Source: Serripes groenlandicus (Eukaryota > Mollusca > Bivalvia > Cardiida > Cardiidae). Taken from it: 64,000 nucleotides of DNA. Position 1 is the first letter of the stretch, and the number at the start of each line of letters is the position of its first letter. Location: positions 56,916,603 through 56,980,602 of the forward strand of contig JASEVX010000013.1 in NCBI GenBank assembly GCA_031761405.1, read 5' to 3'. The notes under the pieces are model-generated. The model saw only the letters and a program-made list of their open reading frames with translations, was not told the DNA's origin and ran no database searches. The position numbers were made by a program, and so were the translations under genes. This document shows positions 1 through 11,819 of the stretch, piece by piece.

Positions 1-402
1 ATACCATGATTTTGAGAGTAAAAGCTAATCAATCATCGTCAAAAGATGATCAGTACATAATAGAGCACGATCTATCTAAAAGTAGAACCGGGAGAATCAG
101 TAATAATCTCGTAATATGTTATAATTACCATTTTTAGACTTGCCTGTCATTAAAGTAACTTTTATATAAAATATAATGTATATTTGATTAACTCTATAAG
201 CCGTTTGATCTATACAAATAGGGACATACAACAAGTCCCCTTTGTTTGCCTGACGTTGCTTATATATGCGAGTCGCGTAAAGCAAGATGAGAACACTATG
301 AAAACAGGCTGAAAAAATTGTAATTTTTGACAAATATTTTCAAAAGTCCCATTAATTAATCAGCGTACAGTCAATATTCTGTCGAGCCTGTAAACCATGT
401 CT
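1..402. other. AT-rich DNA, nothing recognised
   Basis: No coding region, tRNA-like box or clear repeat is visible. The only open frame is short, AT-rich and without family resemblance. Confidence 0.5.
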
Positions 403-520
403 GACTAGTATGATGATGTATGATGATGATGATAAAGATGATGAGGATGCTGCTGCTACTTATGTGATGATAACGATGATGATGATGATGATAATGATAA
501 TAATGATGATGGTAATACTA
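403..520. repeat. TGA/GAT trinucleotide microsatellite
   Basis: An imperfect (TGA)n/(GAT)n tract with interruptions such as ACGATGATGATGATG and ATAATGATAATAATG. It is a simple repeat with no gene context. Confidence 0.9.
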
Positions 521-1105
521 TTCTACTAATAACCGTTAAGTTGTTACAAATATATATAAAGAGTGTATGGCTTAATATAAACTGTTGAAATTGCAAAAAG
601 CAGTAAAAGATAAAGAAAAGCGACATACCTGAAGAAATATCCCTTTCCTGTCTTGTTTACGCCCCTCGTACCTTTTCCTGACGTTTATTAATCCCAATCA
701 AGTCACATGAAGATAAATACATGTATATAGATATAACGTGATCAAATGTCAGTTATCCTAGGTTCAAAATGAAGTCCGCTAAGTTTAACAAATACATTAC
801 TGGTTCCCTTGTAAAGTAGAAGTACATACTGTATGCCTTGGAAAAGGACGGGCTTACGCGAGTAGGTTGCATAGTGATTATCAATTGACTATAGACATCT
901 TAATATTAACACCATTATACTCGATAATAGGTAGATACGGTAACCTTGAGCAAGTATATAGCAGTCTTCGGTAGGAATCGGTACAGCTGTTATCAGTGAA
1001 TTGTGATAGTAATGCCATGAACCTACTGAAAATGATTTAACATTTTAATCATTTGATTGTATTCGATAATAGGAAGATATGCACCTTCAATTGATTGAGG
1101 GAATG
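521..1105. other. AT-rich DNA, nothing recognised
   Basis: I see no gene, SINE box or tandem repeat here, only AT-rich sequence leading into the SINE that follows. Confidence 0.45.
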
Positions 1106-1107
1106 AT

Positions 1108-1400
1108 TTGGCTTAACGCCGTTTCAACAATTTGTCAGTCATATCACGGCGGCCAGTTCACCTTCCAATGTCTTTCTGGACTTTGTAATATCATTACTCC
1201 ACACAACAGACTTTCCAAGCAACACACTGCTTATCCTCATAGACTGTGAGCCAATTGGTGGATGACAAATGACTCTTGTTACAGTGACGTTTGTCAAACG
1301 TCGGAAAGAATGTTGGCCGAGATACGGCTCGAACTTACAACCTCCGGATTGACAGCCCGCGTCTCTACCGACTGCGCTACTTGGGCTTGGCCGGTATCTT
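1108..1400 (-). mobile_element. tRNA-derived SINE, near full length
   Basis: Read on the minus strand, the element starts with a tRNA-like head: A-box-like TAGCGCAGTCGGTAGA near 1375 and B-box-like GTTCGAGCC near 1330. A body with TTTCCGACGTTTGACAAA follows, then a tail GTGAACTGGCCGCCGTGATA ending in AACGGCGTTAAGCC near 1112. This head-body-tail plan and tail match a SINE type widespread in molluscs (V-SINE/RUDI-like by recollection, not by search). The 92-residue minus ORF across it is a SINE shadow. Confidence 0.82.
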
Positions 1401-1404
1401 CGAG

Positions 1405-2640
1405 CACGTCCATACAAGTCTAAAGATCACGTCTCGGAAGCCGAGTTGACATTCTAAGCGTGCATGTGTAGCCGAAATGTTTCAAATCAGAGACAAGTTA
1501 TTAACAAATATACAAGTTTAATTGATTTCAGTGAATTTACGCCTTAATGTCACATAAAGAAAGTGATTCTGTGTAATGGTCGCGATTCTGTCTTTTAACT
1601 TCACTGTATGATACATTGACGGCCTCAACTCGTACGCATATTGATATATTTCAAACACGTGAGCATGATCGTCACACAGCACGGGGACGACCGATCTTGA
1701 CATTCATTGATTTAGTTTGATTAATTCATGTATGTACTACATAGATAGTAAACTCAGTTGAATGACGATTTAGAATGTTCAGTTATCTCTCTTAATGTAA
1801 ACACGAACGGTATGAGTGTACTGTTATTATCCGCGGTATGGAAAAATGCAATATTTTTGATAGAGGATCCTTTGATGATAAAGTGTGGCTTATGAACCTT
1901 AAGTATGTTCATACTGTCTAATGTTAAATGTATTAGCAGCTTGTTATTTAAGCACAGTGATCGATAAATCATAAACTTTCCCCCGACAAAAAACTATTTA
2001 AGTATGAAGGACAGTCAGATAAGGATAACACGATATTTACCTGATACACACATATGTTGTCAGTTCAACCTTTATAGTGTGACTTATACACCTTAAGTGT
2101 TGCCAGATCTAAATATCTAATTTAAACTGTATAATGACCCTCGGATTAAATTGCAGTGATCGATAACACATGATATGTCGCCTGCCAAAAAATAATATGA
2201 TAGTATGAAGATCAGCCGCTCAACGGATACACGAAGAGAAATGATTACTAAATATTTATTAATGATAGGCAGCAATCAACCTGTGTTTGTATACGTATAC
2301 ATGTCATCAGCGGTCAATATTTGATAAATGCATGTTAAATATCAAGTTTAACTCCTGTGTCTTAATGTAACACTGGCTTTTGATATGTCAGGATCAGAAA
2401 CCTACCCAATTAATGATGGGCAATAACTTCTGGGGTTATCTCTTAAATACTAAACATATGCTGTGTGACTCGACTTAATATTAGTATCAGTTAAACCAAT
2501 TTACCTACATACATATGGTTTTACTTCAGCCTATAGAACGGTGATATTTTTGTGTAATTCTACTTTTCCTTGTTATGGTCAATCTTCTGCGCCACTGTGG
2601 TTGATATCTTTGTTTATTGTAATAATTTAAGTGATTAAGT
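1405..2640. other. AT-rich DNA without recognised gene
   Basis: Short ORFs only, none resembling a known family. Phrases such as 'CACAGTGATCGATAAATCATA' recur loosely at about 1955 and 2155, suggesting an old degenerate duplication of about 200 bp. No firm feature. Confidence 0.4.
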
Positions 2641-3420
2641 TAATGAAAAACTCGGCACTCAAGATTGTAACATAGTGTTCATTTACGAATATATTGGTTA
2701 AATAGTGTTTTTTCCTAAAAAAACAACACTTCCGCTGTTAAACGAAGTAAACACTTTTCAAGTGAGGTTACTTTGAGTGACTCAGAATACTTAGGTTCAG
2801 ATAGCAGTCACATCTATACTTAACACTTAACCCTTTCCCACATACAGATGCTTTCGGATGATTGTACGGCAGACGACTTGTTACGTCTCCAACATGCAAA
2901 CGTGTAATCATCATTACGGTGAACCTTTTAATATCACTGTGACCAATTATTTTGAGTCCCGTGTTTACGCCAAAGTACAGTGAACTTTCTGACTCGCTTT
3001 CATATACCCTTAAACGCACATAAACATACAAAATGAACATTGATGGAAAACCAACCCGTCACATTAACTAAGAGAGACTACCTTTTACTATGTATAGTAT
3101 ATACATGTATGTACAATTAATATTGTTTTAATTATATCCCTTTATTTTATATATTGTTTTCTGTATTACTGTAATACTTCACGATTGTATTGTTGTTCTA
3201 GTTTTAGTATTCATTGAATAAACACATTTTAGTTATATCAGTTCAATAGATCTTTTTATAATATCATCAAAAGTGATATATAATATAATTCTAAATTAAT
3301 TTCGACAATAGTAAATTAATATCACCCTGCACTCGGTGTGGTCTAATCGGTGTGGTCTAATCAGAATTTACACTGTTTCAAAATTTGCAACGAAGCTTCT
3401 GACAAACAAAGTAAACGTGC
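2640..3420. repeat. Dispersed duplicated module (copy at 2.6 kb)
   Basis: About 780 bp is recognisably similar to 13.8-14.35 kb and 60.55-61.46 kb. Shared landmarks in the same order are CTAAGAGAGACT, CACGATTGTATTG or CGATTGTATTG, GAATAAACACA, CGACAATAGTAAATTAATAT, CCCTGCACTCGGTG and TTTGCAACGAAGCTT. No coding potential is shared between copies, so this is duplicated non-coding DNA or an uncharacterised long repeat. Confidence 0.75.
2827..2885. mobile_element. MITE end (TTAA-CCCTTTCCCA type)
   Basis: TTAACCCTTTCCCACATACA begins at 2827 and is followed by CAGATGC and GCAGACGACTTG. This is one terminus of a small inverted-repeat family seen many times in the window; its other end is not recognisable here. 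Confidence 0.55.
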
Positions 3421-3439
3421 ATTTCGTAGCATGCACAAA

Positions 3440-5090
3440 TAGGCAGTTCTTACATACACAATTAAGTTGTTTTAAATCTTGAGCAAAACTCATTTTGTAA
3501 AGAAGAGTATCGTATTACTCGACAAGTTCTTACCAAATTAAATTGTTTTTAGTCTGGAGCACAGTCCGTTTCATTTGGTAGAGAAGGGAGACATATTACT
3601 CGACAGTTTTAACCTGGCCCCGATCTCTTTGTATTAGTGTGAGATACATATACTTTAGTCTGTAGCAAGGCTCATTTGGCAAAGAAGGAAGACGTATTAC
3701 TGGACGATGTTGAGATGACCTCTGTGTATTATTTTGAGTTACACGTAGCATAGTCGTGAGTACAAATCATTTGGCAACGAAGGTTGTTTAAGTCTAGAAC
3801 ACGGCTCATTTGTTTAATAAGGTAGATGTATAACTCGAAAAGGTTGACCTGACCCTGACCTATGCGTATTATTGTGAGATACATGAAGTGTAGTCTAGAG
3901 CATGACGCATTTGGCAATGAAGTTTGTTTAAGTCTGGAACACGGCTTATTTGGTTAAAAAGGTAGATGTATTACTCGACAACGTTGACCTGACCCTGACC
4001 TTTTGTATCATAGTGAGGTACACATAGTTTAATCAAGAAAATGACTCGTTTGGTAAAAAAGAGAGACATATAAATCGATAATGTTGACCCGACAACTGGT
4101 TATTTTAAAGATCTATACGTTGTATAATCTGGGAAACGTTTTGCCCTAAAATGTTGACCTGACCTTGACCTTAATATTTTGAGGTACAAATGGTTTTATT
4201 CAGTTACATGACTTATTTTGGCAAATAGCACGGACATATTACTTGCGAATGTTGACCTGGCCCTGACCTCTGTGCATTAGTGTAAGGTACACATGGTTTA
4301 TTCTTGAGCACAAATTACTCGACATTGCTAGACAATGTTAACGTGAATCTGACCTCTGTGCTGTATGTGAAGAATACGTACCTAAGTGTGTAGCATAGCT
4401 CATTTGGTAAAGAACAGATATGTATTATTCGGAAATATTGACCTGACTCTGACCTCTGTGCATTAATGTGAAGTACACATGGTTTATTCTGGAGCAGGGC
4501 TCATTTAACAAAGAAGTGAGACGTATTACTCGACAATTTTGCCCTGAATCTGACATCTGTGTTTTATGTGAAGTATACGTACCTTAGTCTGGAGCCTGGC
4601 TCATTTAATATAAAATAGAGACGTATTACTCGAAAATGTTAACCTGACCCTGACCTCTGTGCATTAGTTTGGGTAATACGTAGCTTATTCTTGAGTATGA
4701 CAATGTTGACCTAACCATTGTGTAATATAGTTTAGTCTTCAGTACTGTTCAGTTGGCAAAGGAGGGAAACGTATTACCCGACAATGTTGACATGACCTCT
4801 GTGTATTATTGTTAAGTACACGTAGTTTAGTCTTGAGTACGACTCATTTGGCAAAGAATGTTGTTTAAGTCAGAAACACGGCTCATTTAGTTAAAAAAAG
4901 TAGAGGTATTACTCAACAATGTTGACCTGACCTCTGTGTATTATTGTTAAGTACACGTAGCTTAGTCTTGAGTACGACTCATTTGGCAAAGAACGTTGTT
5001 TTATTCTGGAACACGGCTCATTTTTTTAAGAAGGTGAGGTATTACTCGACAATATTGCCCTGATCCTCAACTCTGCGTATTATTGTGAGC
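3440..5090. repeat. ~100-bp tandem array carrying DR5-like motifs
   Basis: Diverged units of about 95-105 bp with landmarks CTCATTTGGTAAAGAAGG, GTATTACTCGACAA, TGTTGACCTGACCCTGACCT and GTGTATTATTGTGAGGTACA. Units vary in length and some lack a section. Perfect TGACCT-N5-TGACCT repeats lie at 3845-3861, 3985-4001, 4155-4171, 4253-4269 and 4439-4455. A second array of the same family is at 61500-62720. Confidence 0.85.
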
Positions 5091-5559
5091 TACACCTATT
5101 TTCATTAACTTGTGAGATAATTGACACACAGCCAATGGTTAACGAACACACGTGATTGAATAACATACGTATTTCCATAAAGGTCAGGATCAGGTAAATT
5201 TTATCGGATATTACATAAAGGTCAAACAAAACAAGATAATTCCCAAGACCTCTGCCTGGTAAAGGCAATGAAGTTACCCCTCAGTATGTCCTGTTTCTAA
5301 ATTCTAACCATTTTGCACATACAACAAACCTGAAGCAAGCGAATCTGAAAATGTCATGCCAAAATATGGCGAATATTTTTAAATCGTTGTATTTATTGAA
5401 TTTACTTGATACACGTAGTGAAATACGTAGAAAAGCTCAATATGGGAAATTTATCCTTTTGTTACAAAATTCGTCTGCATGTGGGAAAGGTAAAGAATAA
5501 TATCATCCTCCTTGACTTAACAAGTTTTTTTATATTTGTGAAGCAGTTTATTTATAGTT

Positions 5560-5830
5560 GAATTAGTGAGTTGCGAACAATGTAGACCTAGATTACATCG
5601 AACAAATATGCATGCTTATCTTAATCATTTTTTATTCCAAATGTTGTTTTAATTCTCTTAAACCCTAATATACACGCGCACTAAACAGTATATGCAGATT
5701 TAAAGTTACCTTTAAAAAATCACCAAAATAAATATCAAGATTAGATAACAAGGGTGATAAATATCTAATGACAAACTCGATTTACCCTTCATTGAAGTAT
5801 GTATGTGTACTGTTAATCAATACCGATATC
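5560..5830. repeat. Duplicated segment, partner at 62.72-62.98 kb
   Basis: Directly beyond the ~100-bp array, the sequence (AATGTAGACC, GCATGCTTATCT, ATATCTAATGACAAACTCGA, GAAGTATGTATGTGT) matches 62728-62985, which follows the second ~100-bp array. Array and flank were therefore duplicated together. Confidence 0.8.
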
Positions 5831-5992
5831 GACAATGTTTTGGTTAGAGCGTAAATTGGGAATTATGGGCTATTTCTACATTTACGGTAATAACAATTGT
5901 GAAATGAATTGCGCTGAACTACAGTCTCTCCAAGGATATCTTGTCCGATGCACTGTTAGATGTCTCATCTACGTCCTCCTTATACCTATATG

Positions 5993-6079
5993 ACCATGAT
6001 CCTTCCTTTACACAATAATCGACCATGATCCTTCCTTCACACAATAATCGACCATGATCCTTCCTTCACACAATAATCG
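5993..6079. repeat. 29-bp repeat, three copies
   Basis: Three near-identical tandem copies of a 29-bp unit starting ACCATGATCCTTCC and ending CACAATAATCG; only one T/C difference is seen in the first copy. The identity suggests recent amplification. Confidence 0.92.
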
Positions 6080-6610
6080 TCTTTGGTGCGGTTTTAAATA
6101 TGGAAACTCGTTCAAACACTGACTGGAAAACATGAGGAAGTTCAATTCGGCTTTTGTCGTTAATTTTCTTATCTTAACTCTTTCCTACTTGCGTACGTTT
6201 TTTTACGCAGCTAAGTCATGAGTAAGTTCTCCTTTTGTCAAGTTAGTGGTTTCATCTCTATTACATAATTGATATTTAAGTCTTTGATATGTTTCTGTAT
6301 TTTATATAGACGTTTTGAATGTCGTCTGATAGCTAGATTTAATCCATAGCCATTTGAACGGTACCATTAGGACGGTACAACAATGTGTCGTAATGCGTTC
6401 GCGTATAGTGAATATTCAGACGAGCATGTACATCTGTACAGTTTCACAAGAACACTTACTGTCCGTTTACATGTCATTTAGCCCTTGATGTATCTTTAAG
6501 CAAAAAGCTAGACGTGTAGCCCCATTAGCGTTACGCCAATTTAATAGCATATAATCCCATTACGGTTAGTCAATAAGACATCTCAATACTAGGCTCATAT
6601 CTATTATAAA

Positions 6611-6860
6611 CGTGACCACCTCAGTGGTTTAATGGTAGAGTGTCTGTCTCGAATGCAAGAGGTCGCCGTTTATTCGTTCTAGACCCGGTCGTACCAACAA
6701 CTTTCAAAACATGCTTGAAAAGGCTTTCCCTCCTTGGCGCTCATAATTGTGTGGCTAGCATCATGACTAACTCGCTGGTGTCAGAATAAATAAACCGGTG
6801 GTACTGGCAACCTACACAGAAAACGCCGTGATATAATTGAATAATTGTTAAAAGCAACAT
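6611..6860 (+). mobile_element. tRNA-derived SINE
   Basis: A head with A-box-like TGGTTTAATGGTAGAG near 6625 and a weak B box (GTTCTAGACCC) near 6677 is followed by CCTCCTTGGCGCTC. The tail is GGTACTGGCAACC, CGCCGTGATATAATTG, then GTTAAAAGCAACATAAAAC. The same subtype occurs at 20990-21235 and as a fragment at 32785-32945. Confidence 0.8.
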
Positions 6861-6869
6861 AAAACATGA

Positions 6870-7490
6870 TGCAAACAAACAATAAATAAATTAAATAACA
6901 CGTATCGAAAATTAAACACATGAATACATAACTCAATCAGACCACTGCATTCGAAACAAAATATATCTGTTACTCCGTGAAATGTTCAGTCTTATTGTGT
7001 ACAACAATCTGTTTATCTATAGTCTCACTATTCGAATTAATCTGCAGACAAATCGATTACCGCAGAAAATAAATAGCTAAGTCTGTTCAAGTACAGTGGT
7101 CCAAGTTATGCACAGGTGCTTTTGGTTTATTCAGTTATAGATCCCCATTACTACTGAATTTCCATTGATCAAGCAGGTAACATGCAACCGAATGAAGTTG
7201 CTGTTCACAAACTTTGACAGCCTTTGAATAGAAACAAAGAAAATAGATAATTTTCGTACATTCGTATGGGATAAAACTTAAATCAGTCGACGTTTCAAAG
7301 ATTTGGAAGGTTTATGTTTACACTGGGAGGTTTATAATTCCTTCTTGTTTAATTAAGAATATGCTTTAAAACTTTTTATATTTCAATCGTACATTTTATT
7401 TTCTCATAAATCTTAAATATATACACAACACTAGAATAATTTGGATAGATTATTGGAATGAGTCTGACTTATGCAGAATTTGCGAGATCA
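6870..7490. other. AT-rich DNA, nothing recognised
   Basis: No gene or clear repeat is seen between the two SINE-derived segments. Confidence 0.4.
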
Positions 7491-7496
7491 GCCGTG

Positions 7497-7660
7497 AACG
7501 AGACAAGTGGTTACCATGCCACAATTAAATCCGGGCGTCCTGGGTTCGATTTGTGCTCGCAGTAGTTAGGAAGGAACCACCTTGAACAATGGACATTTCC
7601 TAGCTGTGTGTCTGTTAGGTGTTCAATGATCATCACATTTAGGCTAATACTAATGTATTT
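7497..7660 (+). mobile_element. SINE 5' part, paralogous to 21708-21860
   Basis: The tRNA-like head has GTGGTTACCATG and a B box GGGTTCGATTTG near 7551. It is followed by CTCGCAGTA and, later, CATTTCCTAGCTGTGTG and GTTCAATGATCATC. The same element sits 3' of the intact cGLR at 21708-21860 with the same strand and spacing. The SINE therefore appears to have been inserted before the locus was duplicated. Confidence 0.7.
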
Positions 7661-7911
7661 AAACCCTGTGTGGCACTTCGAGTCCGGTTTTGAACCATTT
7701 AACATTACCTTGTCGTACAATTATTAAGGCTACGTCTCGTCTTAGGATTTGACACTTTTAGGTCGTATTGCATCCTTGGCTTGGCATCATTTAGTATAAC
7801 ATTGGCATACGACTATTATGCTACATTTTAGATTGTTGTCAGAAGATGTATTTACGTCTACATAACATATATACGCACAGTGACATCTCTGCTAAGATTT
7901 GAGTTTACACA

Positions 7912-8110
7912 GACTCACATAAGTCAGGAATGTAAGCAGATGCATTAAGGTCGCAAATCGCCAGAAGAAGCTCATACAGACTTATATAAACATGGACTAT
8001 ACGCAGATGCATTAATATATCAACTCGCAATACCTGGATCTTACAGACTCATATAAGTCTGGACTGTACGCAGATGCATCAATATCTTAAATCGCAATAC
8101 GCGGCTCATA
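7912..8110. repeat. ~67-bp repeat, three copies
   Basis: CAGACT(C/T)ATATAA...CAGATGCAT starts recur with CAGATGCAT at 7937, 8003 and 8071. The repeat lies just 3' of the cGLR pseudogene. Confidence 0.75.
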
Positions 8111-8194
8111 CACACTCATCTCATCAACCATTTACAGTTTTAACCCCATTAGTTTAATGAACTATGACGTCAGTTTTGTTTCAATCATGCTTAC

Positions 8195-10259
8195 CCTATT
8201 CTTTCTTTATCATTTCACGCAATAAAACTAGCATGTGCCATTTAGCTGCATTTTCAAAAGGTCTGACTTTCCATGATAAACAAAATATTCTCCACGCTGA
8301 TCGTAATTCTTTTACCTATAAATATATCCACCCAAACAGGTTAAACCCTGTCTCTCTGTGTCCAAGATTTGTGTCCGTGTTCAGAACGCGTGCTAGTTTC
8401 CGCAAAGCCGTTTTTGTTTCTGTCCATTGTTTTGTTTGAGAATAAAGTAAATACTGTAGAAAATACAAATATATTTGTGAATCTATCGTTATCCAGTTAA
8501 ACTAGTAGTAAAATTCAATTTCAAATTCAGATCTAGATTGTGCTTCATGGACAAGACTAACATGAGATGGATGAAATACCATACAGTCCGTGGTGGAATG
8601 TCGTCTGGATTATTTGCTTGACATGTCAGTAAATATCATTTTTTTATTGAGAGCGAGATTAACATAACGTATCTTGTCGTTGCATCAACACATAGATACC
8701 ACAAATGGTTCAATTTATTTTTCACATGAAACTAGAATGCGCCTACACACCTCTTGATACTGTTCAGATTGAACACAAAGAAGCTAAAGATAACTTTGAC
8801 GAGATAAGGTCACAGTCACTAGTTTCCGAAATTATATTTGTAATCAAGTCGGACAAATTTCCTTGTGACAAGTAATGAACAAACATACACTGTATGTATT
8901 GCAATTGTATATGTGGAATTATAGAGTCAAGAGCCATTCTTACGTCTCTCGTAGTATGTTCTGTGACATGGTTCGTATGTTGAAGATAACGCAGAAGTTG
9001 TATCACCGCATTCATATAACCTGTATTTGTATTAGAATGCATAGACATGCATCGCATGAACCTGTTCCTCACTTCATAGATGCTTATTGTAATATTAGTG
9101 CATACTATACATGTTTACGGAATCCTGGTACTCGTATTAGCAAGACTATATAGAAGTTCACCAACATTGTCACAAGTAATTGAATATAAAAACTTGATAT
9201 CACTCTCTATGATGTCGTTTAAAACATACTCTATTTTTTTCAGAGTCATTACGCTGAGCTTTTCGAACATATTCTCTTCTGGAATGAAATAATTTGGACA
9301 ACTCTTTACCTTCACCCAAATAAATAGACGCTTAAGACACTGCTGTACACACAGTATAAGTTTTTCACTAGTCCAAAAATGTCTAGGTGAATGTTCGATT
9401 GTATAGAAAAGACTTGTTTTACAATGATACGATGAGATAGATTCACAGGCCTTTGGTTCTATAATGGCCTTCGTTATCATCTTCAGGAGAATATAACACT
9501 TGTGTTGCGTTTCGTTCAGACTTGACATGAGGTCACGTTCTTGAAGTGTGAAGGAAATTCTCCATTCTCTAGACTTGTTGTTATTATGAGGATGTCCAAC
9601 ACCAACAAATAAACAACCATATGAACCCTTGCTTTAAGTTGTTTCTGTGATGGCCAGCCGTATTTCCGTATCCTGTGTAACCAGGAATTGGCTGACCTCG
9701 GTATCTGTCGACACCTTTAGGCACTTACTTGATCACTTTGACAATGACCATTTTCAGCCGGACTCGTTTTTGCTGGACCGTTACGATAGAAGTTTTCTCC
9801 AACATAAATTGGGGAATTTTTAACACATATTCTACCTTTCCTATCGATAAAGATATTATCGTCTGATAAATCCCACCTTCCAACTGTTAGTTGACATTTA
9901 TCTTTAACAATCTGAAGAAGAACATATCTAGGTTTTGAGTCTTCATCCGTTACAATAAGGAAAGAAGTACCCTGTTGTTTAGATTCAAACAAATTGTCTA
10001 CGACAGGAATGTCTTCATAACACGCTATTAAATCAACATCGGAATTCAAATATATTGTAGTTGTCCCTTCGCATCTACTCCCAACTAGATATGATGATAT
10101 TTTGACGGAATATTCTGAATAAATAAGGCATTCAAACGTTCTAGTTATTTCATTTAACATGGACAATTACCAATACTTCTTTCTGGTAAACTGAGATGCG
10201 CCTATAACATCAAGTACTTCATTTAGACGTTTAGACAATTCTCCATTGGCATTGTCCAT
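8195..10259 (-). pseudogene. Broken Mab-21/cGAS-like receptor paralogue
   Basis: A full-length copy of the gene at 22573-24651 that can no longer encode it. The ATG at 10259 opens with MDNANGELSKRLNEVLDVIG. The nucleotidyltransferase signature VGSRCEGTTT and SDVD survive, as do the Mab-21 core EWRISFTLQERDLMSSLNET and SSYHCKTSLFYTIE. Lesions: TAA at 10167-10169 (codon 31, Glu in the intact gene); TAA at 9717-9719 (codon 181, Leu in the intact gene); a 1-nt deletion near 9629; TAA at 9115-9117; and a 2-nt deletion near 8770. Up to codon 181 the two copies align without any indel. Similarity continues to the position equivalent to the stop codon (8195) and on into the 3' SINE. The 5'UTR stub and intron acceptor are also shared, so this is a duplicated, not a processed, pseudogene. 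An alternative reading as spliced exons is unlikely because stops lie inside conserved sequence without GT/AG boundaries. Confidence 0.9.
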
Positions 10260-10290
10260 ATCTTCTTTATCTGTAATACATATAAAAAAC
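10260..10290 (-). other. 5'UTR stub and intron 3' splice site of the pseudogene
   Basis: On the minus strand a pyrimidine/T-rich stretch ends in TATGTATTACAG (AG at 10271-10272) and leaves exactly 11 nt before the ATG at 10259. The intact gene has the same arrangement with 11 nt, so the intron predates the duplication. Confidence 0.7.
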
Positions 10291-10314
10291 ATACATTCAT
10301 CAGAACTATAGTTA

Positions 10315-11135
10315 CACTATTTATAATGGTGTTTTTTTCTGCTTTCAACAAAATCATAGTTAAACACTTAGAATGGTATTTTCTCTGCTTTCAGCAGAAT
10401 TATATTTACACCACTTACAATGGTGTTTTTTCTGCTTTCAACAGTATTATACTTACACCACTTAAAATGTTTTTTTCTCTTCTCTCAACATTTATATAGA
10501 TACACCACTCAGAATGATGTTTACTATGCCTTCAATAGTATTATACTCTACTTTCAACTTTTTACAAGTTACACCTTTCATAATTGTGTATACTATTCTT
10601 TCAATAGAAATAAAGTTACACCACTCTGAATAGTATTTTGTCTATTCTCAACAGTATTATAGTTGCCTCACTCAAAATGGTGCGTACTCTACTTTCAACA
10701 GTATTATAGTTACACCGCTTATAAAGATGTGCACTCTACGTTCAACAATATTAACGTTACACCATTCAGAATGTTGTACACTATGACTTCAACAGTATAA
10801 TAGCTTCGCTAATCAGAATTGTATTTACACTGCGTTCAATAGTATTATAGTTACACCCCTCATAACGATGCTTACTCTGCTTTCAAACGTATTAATGTTA
10901 CACCACTCACAATGGTGTAGACTCTGCTTTCAACATTATTAATGTTACGCCACTATGAGTGGAGTTAACTCTGATGTATACAGTTGTATAATTACACCAC
11001 TCAGAATCGTATATATACTCTACTTTCAACAGTATTATAGTTATACCACTCAGAATGGTGTTTACTCTTCTTTTAACAGTATTATAGTTAATCCACTGAG
11101 TGTATTTCACACTTGTGTTATTGTTGTGAAGTGTT
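10315..11135. repeat. 47-bp minisatellite
   Basis: About 17 diverged copies of a unit near 47 bp: TTACACCACTCAGAATGGTG, then TTTACTCTACTTTCAACAG, then TATTATAG. It fills the presumed 5' intron of the cGLR pseudogene and starts about 50 bp upstream of its splice acceptor. The intact gene has a CT-rich tract in the equivalent place instead. Short ORFs on both strands here are repeat artefacts. Confidence 0.88.
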
Positions 11136-11139
11136 AACT

Positions 11140-11815
11140 CAGTCTTTTAATCCGACTGACCAACAACTCTGAGCGATATTGAAAATTTAAAGGCCGTACA
11201 TATGTTAATTGGCAATAATTGGCAATTATAGATGCATTAAATATATCAAAACGCTTTTTGAAGCAAGTTTCGACGATCAACGTAGGCCTTTCATGATTTA
11301 ATGACAATGTAAGTTTGTCCTTTTTGATTGGGAAAAATCTATTCAATTATGGGCGAGTACAAACAATTATTGGACCCTTTGATGAGATTGGCGAAAATGA
11401 ATGGCTCCTAAATTTAAAAGTGGCGAACTTTATTTCAATGTGGCGAAGTGGTGGCGAAAGAAAAATTCAACCCAGAGCAGGCATTATATGAGTTTGTTTT
11501 GATCATAACAAATAATAATTGTAATAGTGCAATACAATGGAATAAATCATTTCAAGGAAATACAAGTCCGACTTATGGGACCTCATTATATGACTTTGTT
11601 AATTTGCTCATGAAAAATGATAGTTAAGTAGTTAATATATTGGACTTAATAACATATTTTAACCAATATGGATGTGGAAAATGTGGGCTAGTATAATAGT
11701 CTCAGTCTTTATTTTTTGAATAATTGAGCTAAAACAATGAGGGTATTTTTCCCGAAGGGGGTTAGGGCGTACATGTAGAGTAGATACATGATGACCATGT
11801 TGTCACAAGCAATAT
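11140..11815. other. Non-coding DNA, nothing firm
   Basis: No gene is visible. A short cluster of GGCGAA/TGGCGAA words at about 11389-11460 is the only texture noted. Confidence 0.4.
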
Positions 11816-11819
11816 CATT

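Noticed and set aside
3440..5090. Centromeric satellite
   Set aside because: Units vary in length and diverge strongly, and the array is short; it is better described as an old minisatellite.
5993..6079. CRISPR-like array
   Set aside because: The three 29-bp copies are directly abutting with no spacers, and the DNA is animal.
8164..8439. 91-residue plus-strand gene
   Set aside because: It is antisense to the conserved 3' part of the cGLR pseudogene.
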